Of a DNA stretch of 64,000 nucleotides, positions 36,576 through 44,804 are shown piece after piece. The stretch lies in contig NZ_CAMGZA010000001.1 in assembly GCF_946151065.1 (NCBI RefSeq), forward strand, positions 372,001 through 436,000. The letters are read 5' to 3'. The stretch is from Microbacterium sp. Marseille-Q6965 (GTDB lineage Bacteria; Actinomycetota; Actinomycetes; Actinomycetales; Microbacteriaceae). The position numbers and the translations under genes were made by a program. The notes beneath the pieces were generated by a model. The model saw nothing but the letters and a program-made list of their open reading frames with translations. It did not search any database and was not told the origin of the DNA. The number at the start of each line of letters is the position of its first letter. The stretch's first letter is position 1.

Positions 36576-37636
36576 TCGTCGAACCCCTCGTCGTCCCCGG
36601 GAGCCTCGACGGCCCCGGGGGCGACGACTTCGCGACCTTCGTCGAGCTGCTGAACGCGCAGGCGCTGCGCGAGGGCGGCAGCGACCTCGTGAAACGCCAC
36701 CCCGACAACCTGCTGTCGCAGTATCAGGCGCAGGAGGACTTTCGGCGCGCGGCGTTCGTCGCCCGCGAGGGCGCGGCGATCATCGGCGTCGGGTATGTCG
36801 AGTACGACCGGGGCACGCAGCGCACGTGTGAGGCGGAGATCGCGATGGACGCCGCCCACGAGTCCGAGCAGCTCGCCGACGCCCTGTGGCGTACGACGGA
36901 AGAGCTCGCCCGGGCCGAGGGGCGCTCGGTCATCGCGACCTGGAGCCACCACCGCTACGACGAGGGCGGCGAGCGGATCGTGCCGCCGACGCGGGCCGGA
37001 TCGCTGCGCCGCGACGCCGTGACGCAGCGTCTCCTGCGCAACGGGTTCGCGCTGCAGCAGGTCGATCGCGGCAGCGTGTTCGACCTGCACGGCTCGTACG
37101 AGGGCGTGGACGCGCTGCTCGAGCGCGCGCTGGAGACGGCCGGCCCCGACTACCGCGTCGAGTGGTGGACGGGCGCCACTCCCGAGGAGCACCTCGACGG
37201 CCTCGCCGCCGCCATCACCCGCATGTCGACCGACGCGCCGTCGGGCGACATGGACGTCGAGGAGACCCCGTGGACGGCGGATCGCCTCCGCCGGCGCGAG
37301 GCGCGCATCGAGCGGGCCGGCGCTCTCCTCGGCGTCACCGCCGTCATTCACGTGCCGACGGGGACGGTGGCCGCGTTCAACGAGCTGGGCGTCCCGGCCG
37401 ACCGCTCGGAGGTGACGAACCAATACGCCACGCTCGTGCTCGCCGAGCACCGCGGACGCAAGCTCGGCTCGATCGTCAAGTGCGTCGGGCTCAAGCGCTG
37501 GCATGAGGCGGTGCCGACCTCGCCGTGCGTCGTCACGTTCAACGCCGAGGAGAACCGCTACATGCTCGACGTCAACGAGGCGGTCGGATTCACCCCGATC
37601 GTGTCGGGCGGCGCGTGGGAGAAGCGGATCGGCTGA
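36572..37636 (+). CDS. Tandem-GNAT acetyltransferase (copy 2)
   Basis: 354-aa paralogue of the preceding gene. It shares LHGS(F/Y), RLLRNGFALQQV, STDAPSGDM and the acetyl-CoA loop YATLVLAEHRGRKLGS, with VTFNAEENRYMLDVNEAVG at the end. The N-terminal quarter is more divergent between the copies than the C-terminal half, which suggests that the two enzymes kept chemistry but changed acceptor recognition. Translation is coupled to copy 1 through a 4-bp overlap. The cofD promoter follows at once. Confidence 0.85.
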   Translation: MIVEPLVVPGSLDGPGGDDFATFVELLNAQALREGGSDLVKRHPDNLLSQYQAQEDFRRAAFVAREGAAIIGVGYVEYDRGTQRTCEAEIAMDAAHESEQLADALWRTTEELARAEGRSVIATWSHHRYDEGGERIVPPTRAGSLRRDAVTQRLLRNGFALQQVDRGSVFDLHGSYEGVDALLERALETAGPDYRVEWWTGATPEEHLDGLAAAITRMSTDAPSGDMDVEETPWTADRLRRREARIERAGALLGVTAVIHVPTGTVAAFNELGVPADRSEVTNQYATLVLAEHRGRKLGSIVKCVGLKRWHEAVPTSPCVVTFNAEENRYMLDVNEAVGFTPIVSGGAWEKRIG

Positions 37637-37641
37637 CGCCC

Positions 37642-37647
37642 TACCGT
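37642..37647 (+). promoter_or_regulatory. Leaderless promoter -10 of cofD
   Basis: TACCGT ends 6 nt before the cofD ATG, placing the transcription start on the start codon. The hexamer begins 5 bp after the stop of the second GNAT gene. Confidence 0.6.
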
Positions 37648-37653
37648 AGAGGC

Positions 37654-38628
37654 ATGGCTCAGAGGATCGTCGTGATCGGGGGCGGGGTGGGCTGCGCCCG
37701 CTTCGTGAAGGGCGTGCGCGAGCACGTGCGGCGCGCGGGTCTCGACGCCCGCATCGACGTGGTGGTCAACACCGCCGACGACTGGTGGGTGTCGGGCCTG
37801 CGCATCGCCCCCGACCACGACAGCATCCTCTACGCCCTCGCCGGCGTGAACGACGCCGAGCGTGGTTGGGGGCGCGCCGACGAGAGCGAGCGTGTCGCCG
37901 CCGAGCTGGCGGTGTGGGGCACCGCACCCGACTGGTTCACGCTCGGCGACCTCGACCTCGGCACGCACATCGCGCGCACCGCCTGGTTACGCGGCGGCGC
38001 GACGGTGTCGGAGGTGTATCGGCGGCTCGGCGCGCGCTGGCAGCTGGGAGCGACCCTCCATCCCGCCACCGACGACGAGATCGACACCCACGTGCTGCTC
38101 GAGGACGGATCGGCGATCCATTTCCAGGAGTGGTGGGTGCGCCATCGCGCGCAGGTGCCCGCCATGGGCTTCCTGCAGCACGGCATCGCGCTGGCACAAC
38201 CGTCCACCGGCGCGCTCGGCGCTCTCGAGCTGGCCGACATCGTCCTGTTCGCGCCCTCGAACCCCGTCGTGTCGATCGGGCCGATCCTCGCCGTGCCCGG
38301 CATGCGCGAGGCGCTGCGCGGCGCGCGGGCGCCGATCGTGGGCGTCTCGGGCATCATCGGCGGGTCCGCCGTGCGCGGCATGGCCGACGCGTGCCTGGCC
38401 GCGATCGGCGTCGAGACGTCGGCCGCGGCGGTCGCCCGCCACTACGGCGCGCGAGGTGCGGGCGGCGTGCTGGACGGCTGGCTCGTGGCCGAGGAGGACG
38501 AGGCATCGGTGTCGTCGATCCGCGACATCGGGATCGAGACGCGAGCCGTGCCGCTCTGGATGCGCGATGACGACACCTCCGCGCAGCTCGCGGCCGACGC
38601 CCTCGCCCTCGCCGCCGACCTGGCCTGA
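37654..38628 (+). CDS. cofD: 2-phospho-L-lactate (or phosphoenolpyruvate-type) transferase CofD
   Basis: Transfers the phospholactyl/phosphoenolpyruvyl unit to the deazaflavin Fo in coenzyme F420 synthesis. The 324-aa protein starts RIVVIGGGVGCARFVKGV and has VVVNTADDWWVSGLRIAPDHDSILYALAG in pieces, then FAPSNPVVSIGPILAVPG and a conserved LGDLDLGTHIAR. All are standard CofD/FbiA features. No cofE/fbiB gene is adjacent, unlike in mycobacteria, so the rest of the pathway must lie elsewhere or be lost. A leaderless promoter precedes it. Confidence 0.94.
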   Translation: MAQRIVVIGGGVGCARFVKGVREHVRRAGLDARIDVVVNTADDWWVSGLRIAPDHDSILYALAGVNDAERGWGRADESERVAAELAVWGTAPDWFTLGDLDLGTHIARTAWLRGGATVSEVYRRLGARWQLGATLHPATDDEIDTHVLLEDGSAIHFQEWWVRHRAQVPAMGFLQHGIALAQPSTGALGALELADIVLFAPSNPVVSIGPILAVPGMREALRGARAPIVGVSGIIGGSAVRGMADACLAAIGVETSAAAVARHYGARGAGGVLDGWLVAEEDEASVSSIRDIGIETRAVPLWMRDDDTSAQLAADALALAADLA

Positions 38629-38793
38629 CTCAGCCGCGAGGATCCCGCCGCAGCCGCGCCTCGAAGCGTCATCCCTCCCGCGTCGCGATGATCTCCGCGT
38701 GAGGCCACAACGTGCGAGGTCCGCCTCGACGACCTCGACAGCGGGGAACGCCCACGGGGCACGGTCGCACTGGCCGTCAGCCGATCTGCTTGC

Positions 38794-38829
38794 GTGAAGC
38801 CCACTTCACATGTGAAACTAACTTCACAT
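38794..38829. promoter_or_regulatory. Operator array upstream of membrane-protein/XRE module 1
   Basis: Four half-sites in alternating orientation: GTGAA (38794) N6 TTCACA, then directly TGTGAA N6 TTCACAT (to 38829). The centre TTCACATGTGAA (38805-38816) is a perfect 12-bp palindrome. This amounts to two adjacent copies of TGTGAA-N6-TTCACA. It lies 27-62 bp before the membrane-protein ATG, over the expected promoter. The small XRE regulator of the same module is the likely binder. Confidence 0.75.
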
Positions 38830-38855
38830 CCAGAGTTCGTCACGCAGGAGGCATC

Positions 38856-39326
38856 ATGACCGACGCTCGCGCCGACAATCGCACGCGCTGGGGACGGGTG
38901 AAGTTCGCAGGAGGCCGCACCCCCGCGATGGCGGTGGCCATCCCGGCGGGGCTGCTGACGGCCGCCGGCTTCGGCTCGCTCACCCTCCTCACCGACGTCG
39001 TGCCGCGCGATCACGCGCTGCTGGTTGCAGGAGTCACGGCGTTCGTCATGTCGTGGGGCTGCATCGGCCTGGTCTGGGCACTGGTCGTCGACAGACGCAC
39101 CCTTCGCGGGGCCATCGACAAGCCGGAGCAGTCCGTCGAATCGCAATGGCTCGAGTCCGCCCAGAGCGGCGCGCTCACCGACCTGATCCTCATGACGGGC
39201 TTGGCGCTGGCCGTCCTCTCGCTCGCACGTATCCGCATCGACGGAACATGGGCGCTCATCGGGGTCATCGTCATCGCGGGGCTCAGCGTCGGCGTGCGGT
39301 ACCTGGTCGCTCGAGCACGAGGCTGA
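38856..39326 (+). CDS. Four-helix membrane protein of regulatory module 1
   Basis: 156-aa protein with four predicted membrane helices (AMAVAIPAGLLTAAGFGSL, LLVAGVTAFVMSWGCIGLVW, ALTDLILMTGLALAVLSL, TWALIGVIVIAGLSVGVRYL) and a polar loop between helices two and three. No enzymatic motif is seen. GCAGGAGG precedes the ATG. It is followed after 2 bp by a small XRE regulator. The layout, helix number and partner match the second module at 46402-47057. By analogy with CylR1 of Enterococcus it may sense a membrane signal or restrain the regulator; that is inference. Confidence 0.78.
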   Translation: MTDARADNRTRWGRVKFAGGRTPAMAVAIPAGLLTAAGFGSLTLLTDVVPRDHALLVAGVTAFVMSWGCIGLVWALVVDRRTLRGAIDKPEQSVESQWLESAQSGALTDLILMTGLALAVLSLARIRIDGTWALIGVIVIAGLSVGVRYLVARARG

Positions 39327-39328
39327 GG

Positions 39329-39550
39329 ATGAAGAACTGCCTGCAGGAGCGCCGAAGGGAACGCGGATGGTCCCAGCAGCGTCTCGCCGACGCACTCGGC
39401 GTGTCCCGCCGCACGATCATCTCCATCGAGCAGGGTCGATTCGATCCGTCCCTGCCGCTGGCATTCAGCCTCGCCGCGGTCTTCGCCTGTCGCATCGAGG
39501 ACCTCTTCGATCCCCGCGGCGAGACGAGGCCCGACGACCGACGGCACTGA
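39329..39550 (+). CDS. Small XRE-family transcriptional regulator of module 1
   Basis: 73-aa protein that is almost only a helix-turn-helix: LQERRRERGWSQQRLADALG, VSRRTIISIEQGRFDPSLPLAF, ending IEDLFDP. It belongs to the CylR2/YozG-like group of minimal regulators often paired with a membrane protein. Its start is 2 bp after the membrane-protein stop, with the ribosome site inside the end of that gene. It probably binds the TGTGAA-N6-TTCACA array at 38794-38829. It is similar to the regulator at 46402 (IEQGR..PSL..AF). Confidence 0.88.
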   Translation: MKNCLQERRRERGWSQQRLADALGVSRRTIISIEQGRFDPSLPLAFSLAAVFACRIEDLFDPRGETRPDDRRH

Positions 39551-39587
39551 TCGCCGTCGGTCGTCGGTCGGTCCAGGCGCAACCCGG

Positions 39588-40493
39588 CTAACGCCGCCGC
39601 TGGCAGGCCGGGCAGTAGTGGCTCGAGCGGTTGGCGAACGCGACGCGCACGATCGCGCGCCCGCAGCGGGGGCACGGCTGCCCCGTGCGCCCGTAGGCGT
39701 TGAGCGAATGCGCGAAGTAGCCGGCCTCGCCGTTGACGTTCACATACTGCGCGTCGAAGCTCGTGCCGCCCTCGGCCAGCGCCTTGCGCAGCACCGCGCG
39801 CACCTCGGCGAGCAGCCGGTTCACCGCGCGCGTCGACAGAGCCGCGGCCGACGTCTCGGGATGCACGCGGGCGGCCCACAGCGCCTCGTCGGCGTAGATG
39901 TTGCCGATCCCGCTGACGACCGTCTGGTCGAGCAGGACCCGCTTGATGGCCGACGCCTTGCTGCCCAGCGCGCTCCGGAAGGCGGCGTCGTCGAAGGCGG
40001 GGTCGAGGGGGTCGCGCGCGATGTGCGCTGCTTGTGAGGGAACGAGCGGCGCGGCGTCGCCGAAGCCCCCCGGCGCGCCATCGGGCGTCGGGACGAGGTC
40101 ATCGATGGCGAGGGAGCCGAAGGTGCGCTGATCCGCGAACACGATGGCGAGCTCGCCGTGCTCGGGGTGGGCGAGCGCGAAACGCACACGCTCGTGTCGC
40201 TCGGCCGGCGCGCCCGGTGCCCGCAGCAGCATCTGTCCGCTCATGCCGAGGTGCACCATGAGCGCCTCGGGCCCGGAGGCGGCGAGGTCGGCGAGCGCCA
40301 GCCAGAGGAACTTGCCGCGCCGGGCCGCACCGAGCACGCGACGCCCCGCCAGTCGCCCCTCGAAGTCCGCCGCGGTGCCCGGGTGCCGGGTCAGCGCGCG
40401 GGGGTCGAACGCCTCCACGCCGAGGATGGTCGCGCCGGTGACGGCAGGCGCGAGGCCGGATCGGACGACCTCGACCTCGGGCAACTCAGGCAC
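39588..40493 (-). CDS. mutM: Formamidopyrimidine-DNA glycosylase
   Basis: Base-excision repair enzyme removing 8-oxoguanine and formamidopyrimidines. The mature N-terminus is PELPEVEVVR, where Pro2 is the nucleophile and Glu3 the acid, after a GTG start. The H2TH region carries SGIGNIYADEALW, and a C-terminal zinc finger has C-x2-C and C-x2-C pairs (CPRCGRA and CPACQRRR). At 301 aa it is of normal length. The start overlaps the rnc stop by 8 bp. It converges on the XRE gene of module 1. Confidence 0.97.
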   Translation of the reverse strand: MPELPEVEVVRSGLAPAVTGATILGVEAFDPRALTRHPGTAADFEGRLAGRRVLGAARRGKFLWLALADLAASGPEALMVHLGMSGQMLLRAPGAPAERHERVRFALAHPEHGELAIVFADQRTFGSLAIDDLVPTPDGAPGGFGDAAPLVPSQAAHIARDPLDPAFDDAAFRSALGSKASAIKRVLLDQTVVSGIGNIYADEALWAARVHPETSAAALSTRAVNRLLAEVRAVLRKALAEGGTSFDAQYVNVNGEAGYFAHSLNAYGRTGQPCPRCGRAIVRVAFANRSSHYCPACQRRR

Positions 40494-41184
40494 GGGCCGG
40501 AGCGTCCTGCGCGTCCTGCCACAGCCGCAGGGCCGCGGCCATCTCGGCCTGCTTCTTGCTGACGCCCTGGCCGGTCGCCTCGCGATCCCCCACGCGCACG
40601 ACGGCGGTGAAGCGGCGGTCGTGCGCCGGGCCCTCCGCCGTGACCTCGTAGGCCGGCGGGGCCACACCCATGCGGGCCGCGAGCTCCTGCACGGCGGTCT
40701 TCGGGTCGCCGACCGCGCCGTACCGGTCCGGGTCGTCCACGAGCGGCGCGATCAGGCGCTGCACGAGCGACAGGGCCGCCGTCCGACCGGCCGAGAGGTA
40801 GGCGGCGCCGAAGATGGCCTCGGTGGCGTCGGCGAGGATCGAGTCCTTGTCGCGGCCGCCCGTGCGCTCCTCGCCGCGCCCCAGCTTGAGGTGTGCGCCC
40901 AGGCCGAGCTCGCGCGCGACGGCCGCCAGCGCCACCATCGACACGACGCCCGCGCGCCGACGCGACAGGGTGCCCTCAGCATCGCTCGGGAAGCGCTCGT
41001 AGAGCATGGACGTCACGGCGAGACTCAGCACGGAGTCGCCGAGGAACTCCAAGCGTTCGTTGTGCGGGATGCCGCCGTGCTCGAAGGCGTAGGAGCGGTG
41101 CGTGAGGGCCAAATCGAGAAGCTCGGCGTCGATGTCGACGCCGAGCTTCTCGATGAGAGACCTGTGGTCCTGGATCTCCGTCAC
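40486..41184 (-). CDS. rnc: Ribonuclease III
   Basis: Double-strand-specific endonuclease that processes rRNA and other structured RNAs. The 232-aa protein has the signature HNERLEFLGDSVLSLAV near residues 39-55, with the catalytic Glu/Asp, a second acidic pair in DATEAIFGA, and a C-terminal dsRNA-binding domain ending SKKQAEMAAALRLW. GTG start. It sits in the common order rpmF-rnc-mutM and overlaps mutM. Confidence 0.97.
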   Translation of the reverse strand: MTEIQDHRSLIEKLGVDIDAELLDLALTHRSYAFEHGGIPHNERLEFLGDSVLSLAVTSMLYERFPSDAEGTLSRRRAGVVSMVALAAVARELGLGAHLKLGRGEERTGGRDKDSILADATEAIFGAAYLSAGRTAALSLVQRLIAPLVDDPDRYGAVGDPKTAVQELAARMGVAPPAYEVTAEGPAHDRRFTAVVRVGDREATGQGVSKKQAEMAAALRLWQDAQDAPARA

Positions 41185-41194
41185 GTGACGGGGA

Positions 41195-41404
41195 TCAGAC
41201 GTCGGCGACCTTGCGGCCCTTGTACTCGAGGAACAGCTCGGTGCCCTGCGAGTCGGTCACGACCTTGGCCTGGTGCGGACGGCTGTAGACGACCTTGCCG
41301 TTCTCCACGGTCTTGACGAGGGCGGGCGCCTCGGCCTTCCACTGCGCGCGACGCGAGCGCGTGTTGGAACGGGAGACCTTCCGCTTCGGGGGGTTACCTG
41401 CCAT
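41195..41404 (-). CDS. rpmF: 50S ribosomal protein L32, cysteine-free form
   Basis: 69-aa ribosomal protein: [20 protein letters not shown] at the N-terminus is the classic L32 start. The two CxxC pairs of the zinc-binding form are absent, leaving a compact basic protein ([20 protein letters not shown]). Such C-minus L32 versions function without zinc. It lies between DUF177 and rnc, the usual place. Confidence 0.96.
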   Translation of the reverse strand: MAGNPPKRKVSRSNTRSRRAQWKAEAPALVKTVENGKVVYSRPHQAKVVTDSQGTELFLEYKGRKVADV

Positions 41405-41436
41405 GACTGACTCTCTTCTGTGCTGAGGGCGGCGCC

Positions 41437-41970
41437 TTAACGCGCCGAACCATTCGGGTCGGTGAATTCCTGGAGCGCGGCCCACCGAGGATCGACGGGC
41501 GCCTGCTGCGCTGCACCGGAGCTCTCCGCCAGACGCTCACCCGTGTTCGGGTCGAGCCCGGGGCAATCCGGCTGGCACACCGGCTGGAAGGGAAGCGCGA
41601 GGACGAGGGCGTCTCTGACCAGATTTTCAAGATCCACGTGGTCGTCTTGAACTTCGAAGTCAGCCGCTTCCTGACCAGGGTACTCGAAAAGCTCCTGGAA
41701 TTCGACTTCGACGCGCTCGGCGAGGTCGCGCAGGCAACGCCCGCAGACCCCCTCATAGACGGTCTCGACATCCCCGGTGACGAGGATCCCCTCGTGCACC
41801 GACTCCAACCGCACGTCGAGGTCGAGCTCGCGCCCCTTCTCCACCGAGACGATCCCCTCGCCCCAGCGCTCGGGCGCGGGCACGACGATGCGGTGTTCCC
41901 GCATCTCGCCCGGCTTGCGGACGATGTCGCGCACGGGCAGCACGAACGGTCCGGACACTCGCGTTTTCAC
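41437..41970 (-). CDS. YceD/DUF177 family protein
   Basis: 177-aa protein of the YceD family, conserved next to rpmF and implicated in 23S rRNA or ribosome assembly. The diagnostic cysteine motif GVCGRCL lies near residue 90, and CQPDCPG with [10 protein letters not shown] comes near the C-terminus. The GTG start is 6 nt after a TAGGAT -10 box (41977-41982), so the DUF177-rpmF mRNA is probably leaderless. Molecular role is unproven in this group. Confidence 0.9.
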   Translation of the reverse strand: MKTRVSGPFVLPVRDIVRKPGEMREHRIVVPAPERWGEGIVSVEKGRELDLDVRLESVHEGILVTGDVETVYEGVCGRCLRDLAERVEVEFQELFEYPGQEAADFEVQDDHVDLENLVRDALVLALPFQPVCQPDCPGLDPNTGERLAESSGAAQQAPVDPRWAALQEFTDPNGSAR

Positions 41971-41976
41971 CCATCC

Positions 41977-41982
41977 ATCCTA
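41977..41982 (-). promoter_or_regulatory. Leaderless promoter -10 of the DUF177-rpmF transcript
   Basis: TAGGAT ends 6 nt before the GTG of the DUF177 gene; coaD, upstream on the same strand, stops 27 bp earlier. Confidence 0.5.
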
Positions 41983-42008
41983 TCGGCGACGGGCACGGCG
42001 AGGGCCGG

Positions 42009-42509
42009 TCAGAACTCGCTCGAGGTGGCCCGCGAGAGGTAGCGGGCCACGGGCCCCGGCACGTACGGCGACACGTCGCCGCCGAGGCCGGCGACCTGGC
42101 GCACGAGCGAACTCGACACGACGGAGTTCGCCGGGTCGGCCAGCAGGAAGACCGTCTCGACGTCGGCCAGGTGGTTGTTCACGACCGCCATGGGCGTCTC
42201 GTACGTGACGTCGGCCTGCGAACGGATCCCCTTCACGAGCACGCCCGCGCCGACCTCCTGCGCGTAGTCCACGAGCAGGCCCACGCTCCAGGAGCCGATG
42301 ACGACATCGCCCTCGATCCCCGCCTCGGCGATCGACTCCTCGAGCAGCGCGAGACGCTGCGCGATGGGCAGCATCGCCTCCTTGTCGGGGTTGTGCACCA
42401 CCAGCACGTGCAGCTGTTCGTACAGGCGGGCCGCCCGGCGGATCACGTCGAGATGTCCGAGGGTCGGCGGGTCGAACGATCCCGGCACGACGGCGATCCG
42501 GCTGCTCAT
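42009..42509 (-). CDS. coaD: Pantetheine-phosphate adenylyltransferase
   Basis: Fourth step of coenzyme A synthesis: 4'-phosphopantetheine plus ATP gives dephospho-CoA. The 166-aa protein has the nucleotidyltransferase T/HxGH motif in [18 protein letters not shown] and the C-terminal [18 protein letters not shown]. Length is typical. The TAGGCT box at 42517-42522 is 7 nt from the ATG, suggesting a leaderless mRNA. Confidence 0.97.
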   Translation of the reverse strand: MSSRIAVVPGSFDPPTLGHLDVIRRAARLYEQLHVLVVHNPDKEAMLPIAQRLALLEESIAEAGIEGDVVIGSWSVGLLVDYAQEVGAGVLVKGIRSQADVTYETPMAVVNNHLADVETVFLLADPANSVVSSSLVRQVAGLGGDVSPYVPGPVARYLSRATSSEF

Positions 42510-42516
42510 GATCCTC

Positions 42517-42522
42517 AGCCTA
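42517..42522 (-). promoter_or_regulatory. Leaderless promoter -10 of coaD
   Basis: TAGGCT ends 7 nt before the coaD ATG, with no ribosome site between. Confidence 0.55.
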
Positions 42523-42566
42523 ATGGCTCCGCGCGGGCCGCCTTGCGGCGCGCCCCCCCCGCCCCG

Positions 42567-44741
42567 TCACGCCTTCGACAGGGCCGCGCGCTCCTCCTGT
42601 GTCACACGGCGGCGCAGCGCGTCGGCCAGCCCGGGATGTGCCTCGAGGAGCGGGTCGTCCGCCAGGATCGCCTCCGCCGCCCCGCGGGCCCGTGCGATGA
42701 GGTCCGCGTCCTTGATGACGCGCAGCAGGCGCAGCGACGAGCGGGCGCCCGACTGCGCGTCGCCCAGCACATCCCCCTCGCCGCGCAGCTCGAGATCGAC
42801 CTCGGCGAGCTCGAAACCGTCCAGCGTCGCCGCGACGGCCTCCACGCGCGCGCGGGCCGGCGTCTCGGCGGCCGCCTCCGTGACGAGCAGGCACAGCCCG
42901 GGCACCTCCCCGCGGCCCACGCGGCCGCGCAGCTGGTGCAGCTGCGAGACCCCGAAGCGGTCGGCGTCGAGGATGATCATGGTCGAGGCGTTCGGCACGT
43001 CCACGCCCACCTCGATCACCGTCGTGGCCACCAGCAGGTCGATGTCACCCGCCGCGAAGGCCTGCATGATGCGGTCCTTCTCCTCGCCCGGCATCTTGCC
43101 GTGCAGGGTGGCGACGCGCAGCCGACCGACGCGCGGGTGCGTCGCGAGCATCTCGGCCACCTGCACGACGCCCCAGCGGGGCCCCGTCTGCTCGCCCTCG
43201 ACCGGCGGGGCCAGCGCATCGGGGTCGTCCTCGACGGCCGCGGCGCCCTTCGCCTCCACGTCGATCGCGGAGCACACGACGAACACCTGATGCCCCTTGT
43301 CGATCTCCTCCGCCGCGCGCTCCCACACGCGTGCGAACCACGCGGGCTTTTCGCCGACGGGTGCGACGAAGGTCTCGATGCCCGCGCGACCGGCCGGCAT
43401 CGTGCGGATCGTCGACACGTCCAGATCACCGAACACCGTCATCGCGACGGTGCGCGGGATCGGGGTGGCCGTCAGCACGAGCGCGTGCGGGGTCGTGCCC
43501 TTCGCGCGGAGCGTCTCGCGCTGTTCGACCCCGAACCGGTGCTGCTCGTCGACCACGACGAGACCCAGGTCGGCGAACGTCGTCTTCTCGCTCAGCAGCG
43601 CGTGCGTGCCCACGACGATGAGCGCCTGACCCGATGCCACGCGCAGGGCCGCCTTGCGGCGCTCGGCGGCGCCCATCTGACCCGTCAGCAGCGTGGGCAT
43701 CAGCTGCGGGGCGAGGTTCGGACCGAGCATCCGCGTGATGGAGCGCAGGTGCTGGGCGGCGAGCACCTCGGTGGGTGCGATGAGCGCCGACTGCCCGCCC
43801 GATTCGGCCACCTGCAGCATGGCCCGCAGCGCGACGAGCGTCTTGCCCGAGCCGACCTCGCCCTGCACGAGCCGGTTCATGGGCCAGTCGGCGACGAGGT
43901 CGGCCGCGATGCTTGCGCCCACGGAGACCTGATCGGGTGTGCGCTCGAACGGCAACGCGGCATCGAAGCGCTCCAGCAGGCCGCCGGGCGTGGCTTCGCG
44001 CCGCGTCGACGACATCGTCCGCACGAGCTGGCGCTGCTGCGCGAGCGCCGCCTGCAGCACGAGAGCCTCGTGCATGCGCAGCGTGTGGCGCGCGACATGC
44101 GCCTGCTCCTCGGTGGCGGGTCGGTGCACGAGCTCCAGCGCCTCGCGGGCCGGAAGCAACGACTCGCGGGCGCGCAGCTCGTCGGGAACCGGGTCGGGGA
44201 TGTCACCGAGCCCGTCGAGGACGATGCCCATCGCGCGCTGGATGTCCCAGCTGGGCATCGCCGCGGTCGCCGGGTAGAGCGGCACCGGCTGCTTCGCCCA
44301 CTCCTCAGCGCCGCGGCGCGCATCCTCGTCCTCGTCGAAGAGCTGGAAGTTGGGGTGGGCGAACTGCAGTCGTCCCTGGTACCAACCCACCTTGCCCGAG
44401 AAGACCCCGCGGCTGCCCACGCGCAGCTGGCTCTCGCGCCACGGCTGGTTGAAGAACGTCAGGCTCGCCTGGCCGCGGCCGTCGCTGATGACGACCTCGA
44501 GGATGCTGCCCCGGCGATTGCGCATCGGTCGCGTGTTGACGCCGACCACCTCGGCGACGATCGTCACCGTGTCGCCCTCGACGAGCCCCGCGATGGGCGT
44601 GAGCTCGCCGCGCTGCGCGTAACGGCGCGGGTAGTGCGCCACGAGGTCGCCGACGGTCTCCATGCCGAACGTCTTCTTCAACCCGCTCGCCTCCTTCACG
44701 GGAAGCGCGCCCGCGAGCGGTGTGTCGAGCGTGAACGGCAT
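42567..44741 (-). CDS. recG: ATP-dependent DNA helicase RecG
   Basis: Branch-migrating helicase that regresses stalled replication forks. The 724-aa protein begins with a wedge/OB domain (DTVTIVAEVVGVNTRPMRNR). Helicase motif I is GEVGSGKTLVALRA, motif II VVDEQHRFGVEQRE and motif III LTATPIPRT. Motif VI lies in QLHQLRGRVGRGEVPG. The N-terminus is a little shorter than in E. coli, as usual in actinobacteria. A TAGACT box (44748-44753) is 6 nt from the ATG, pointing to a leaderless mRNA. It diverges from rsmD. Confidence 0.96.
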   Translation of the reverse strand: MPFTLDTPLAGALPVKEASGLKKTFGMETVGDLVAHYPRRYAQRGELTPIAGLVEGDTVTIVAEVVGVNTRPMRNRRGSILEVVISDGRGQASLTFFNQPWRESQLRVGSRGVFSGKVGWYQGRLQFAHPNFQLFDEDEDARRGAEEWAKQPVPLYPATAAMPSWDIQRAMGIVLDGLGDIPDPVPDELRARESLLPAREALELVHRPATEEQAHVARHTLRMHEALVLQAALAQQRQLVRTMSSTRREATPGGLLERFDAALPFERTPDQVSVGASIAADLVADWPMNRLVQGEVGSGKTLVALRAMLQVAESGGQSALIAPTEVLAAQHLRSITRMLGPNLAPQLMPTLLTGQMGAAERRKAALRVASGQALIVVGTHALLSEKTTFADLGLVVVDEQHRFGVEQRETLRAKGTTPHALVLTATPIPRTVAMTVFGDLDVSTIRTMPAGRAGIETFVAPVGEKPAWFARVWERAAEEIDKGHQVFVVCSAIDVEAKGAAAVEDDPDALAPPVEGEQTGPRWGVVQVAEMLATHPRVGRLRVATLHGKMPGEEKDRIMQAFAAGDIDLLVATTVIEVGVDVPNASTMIILDADRFGVSQLHQLRGRVGRGEVPGLCLLVTEAAAETPARARVEAVAATLDGFELAEVDLELRGEGDVLGDAQSGARSSLRLLRVIKDADLIARARGAAEAILADDPLLEAHPGLADALRRRVTQEERAALSKA

Positions 44742-44792
44742 GTGGCGAGTCTAGATCGGCCCTCGGACGCGGCCCGTCGCGCGGGGTCCGGC

Positions 44793-44798
44793 TATCGT
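44793..44798 (+). promoter_or_regulatory. Leaderless promoter -10 of rsmD
   Basis: TATCGT ends 6 nt before the GTG of rsmD. The recG promoter (TAGACT, 44748-44753, minus) is 40 bp away, so this is a compact divergent pair in which both mRNAs would be leaderless. Confidence 0.6.
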
Positions 44799-44804
44799 TT
44801 TCGG

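Noticed and set aside
36572..37636. Second GNAT gene as a pseudogene
   Set aside because: Full length, intact CoA-binding motif, normal codon pattern and coupled start; it looks functional.
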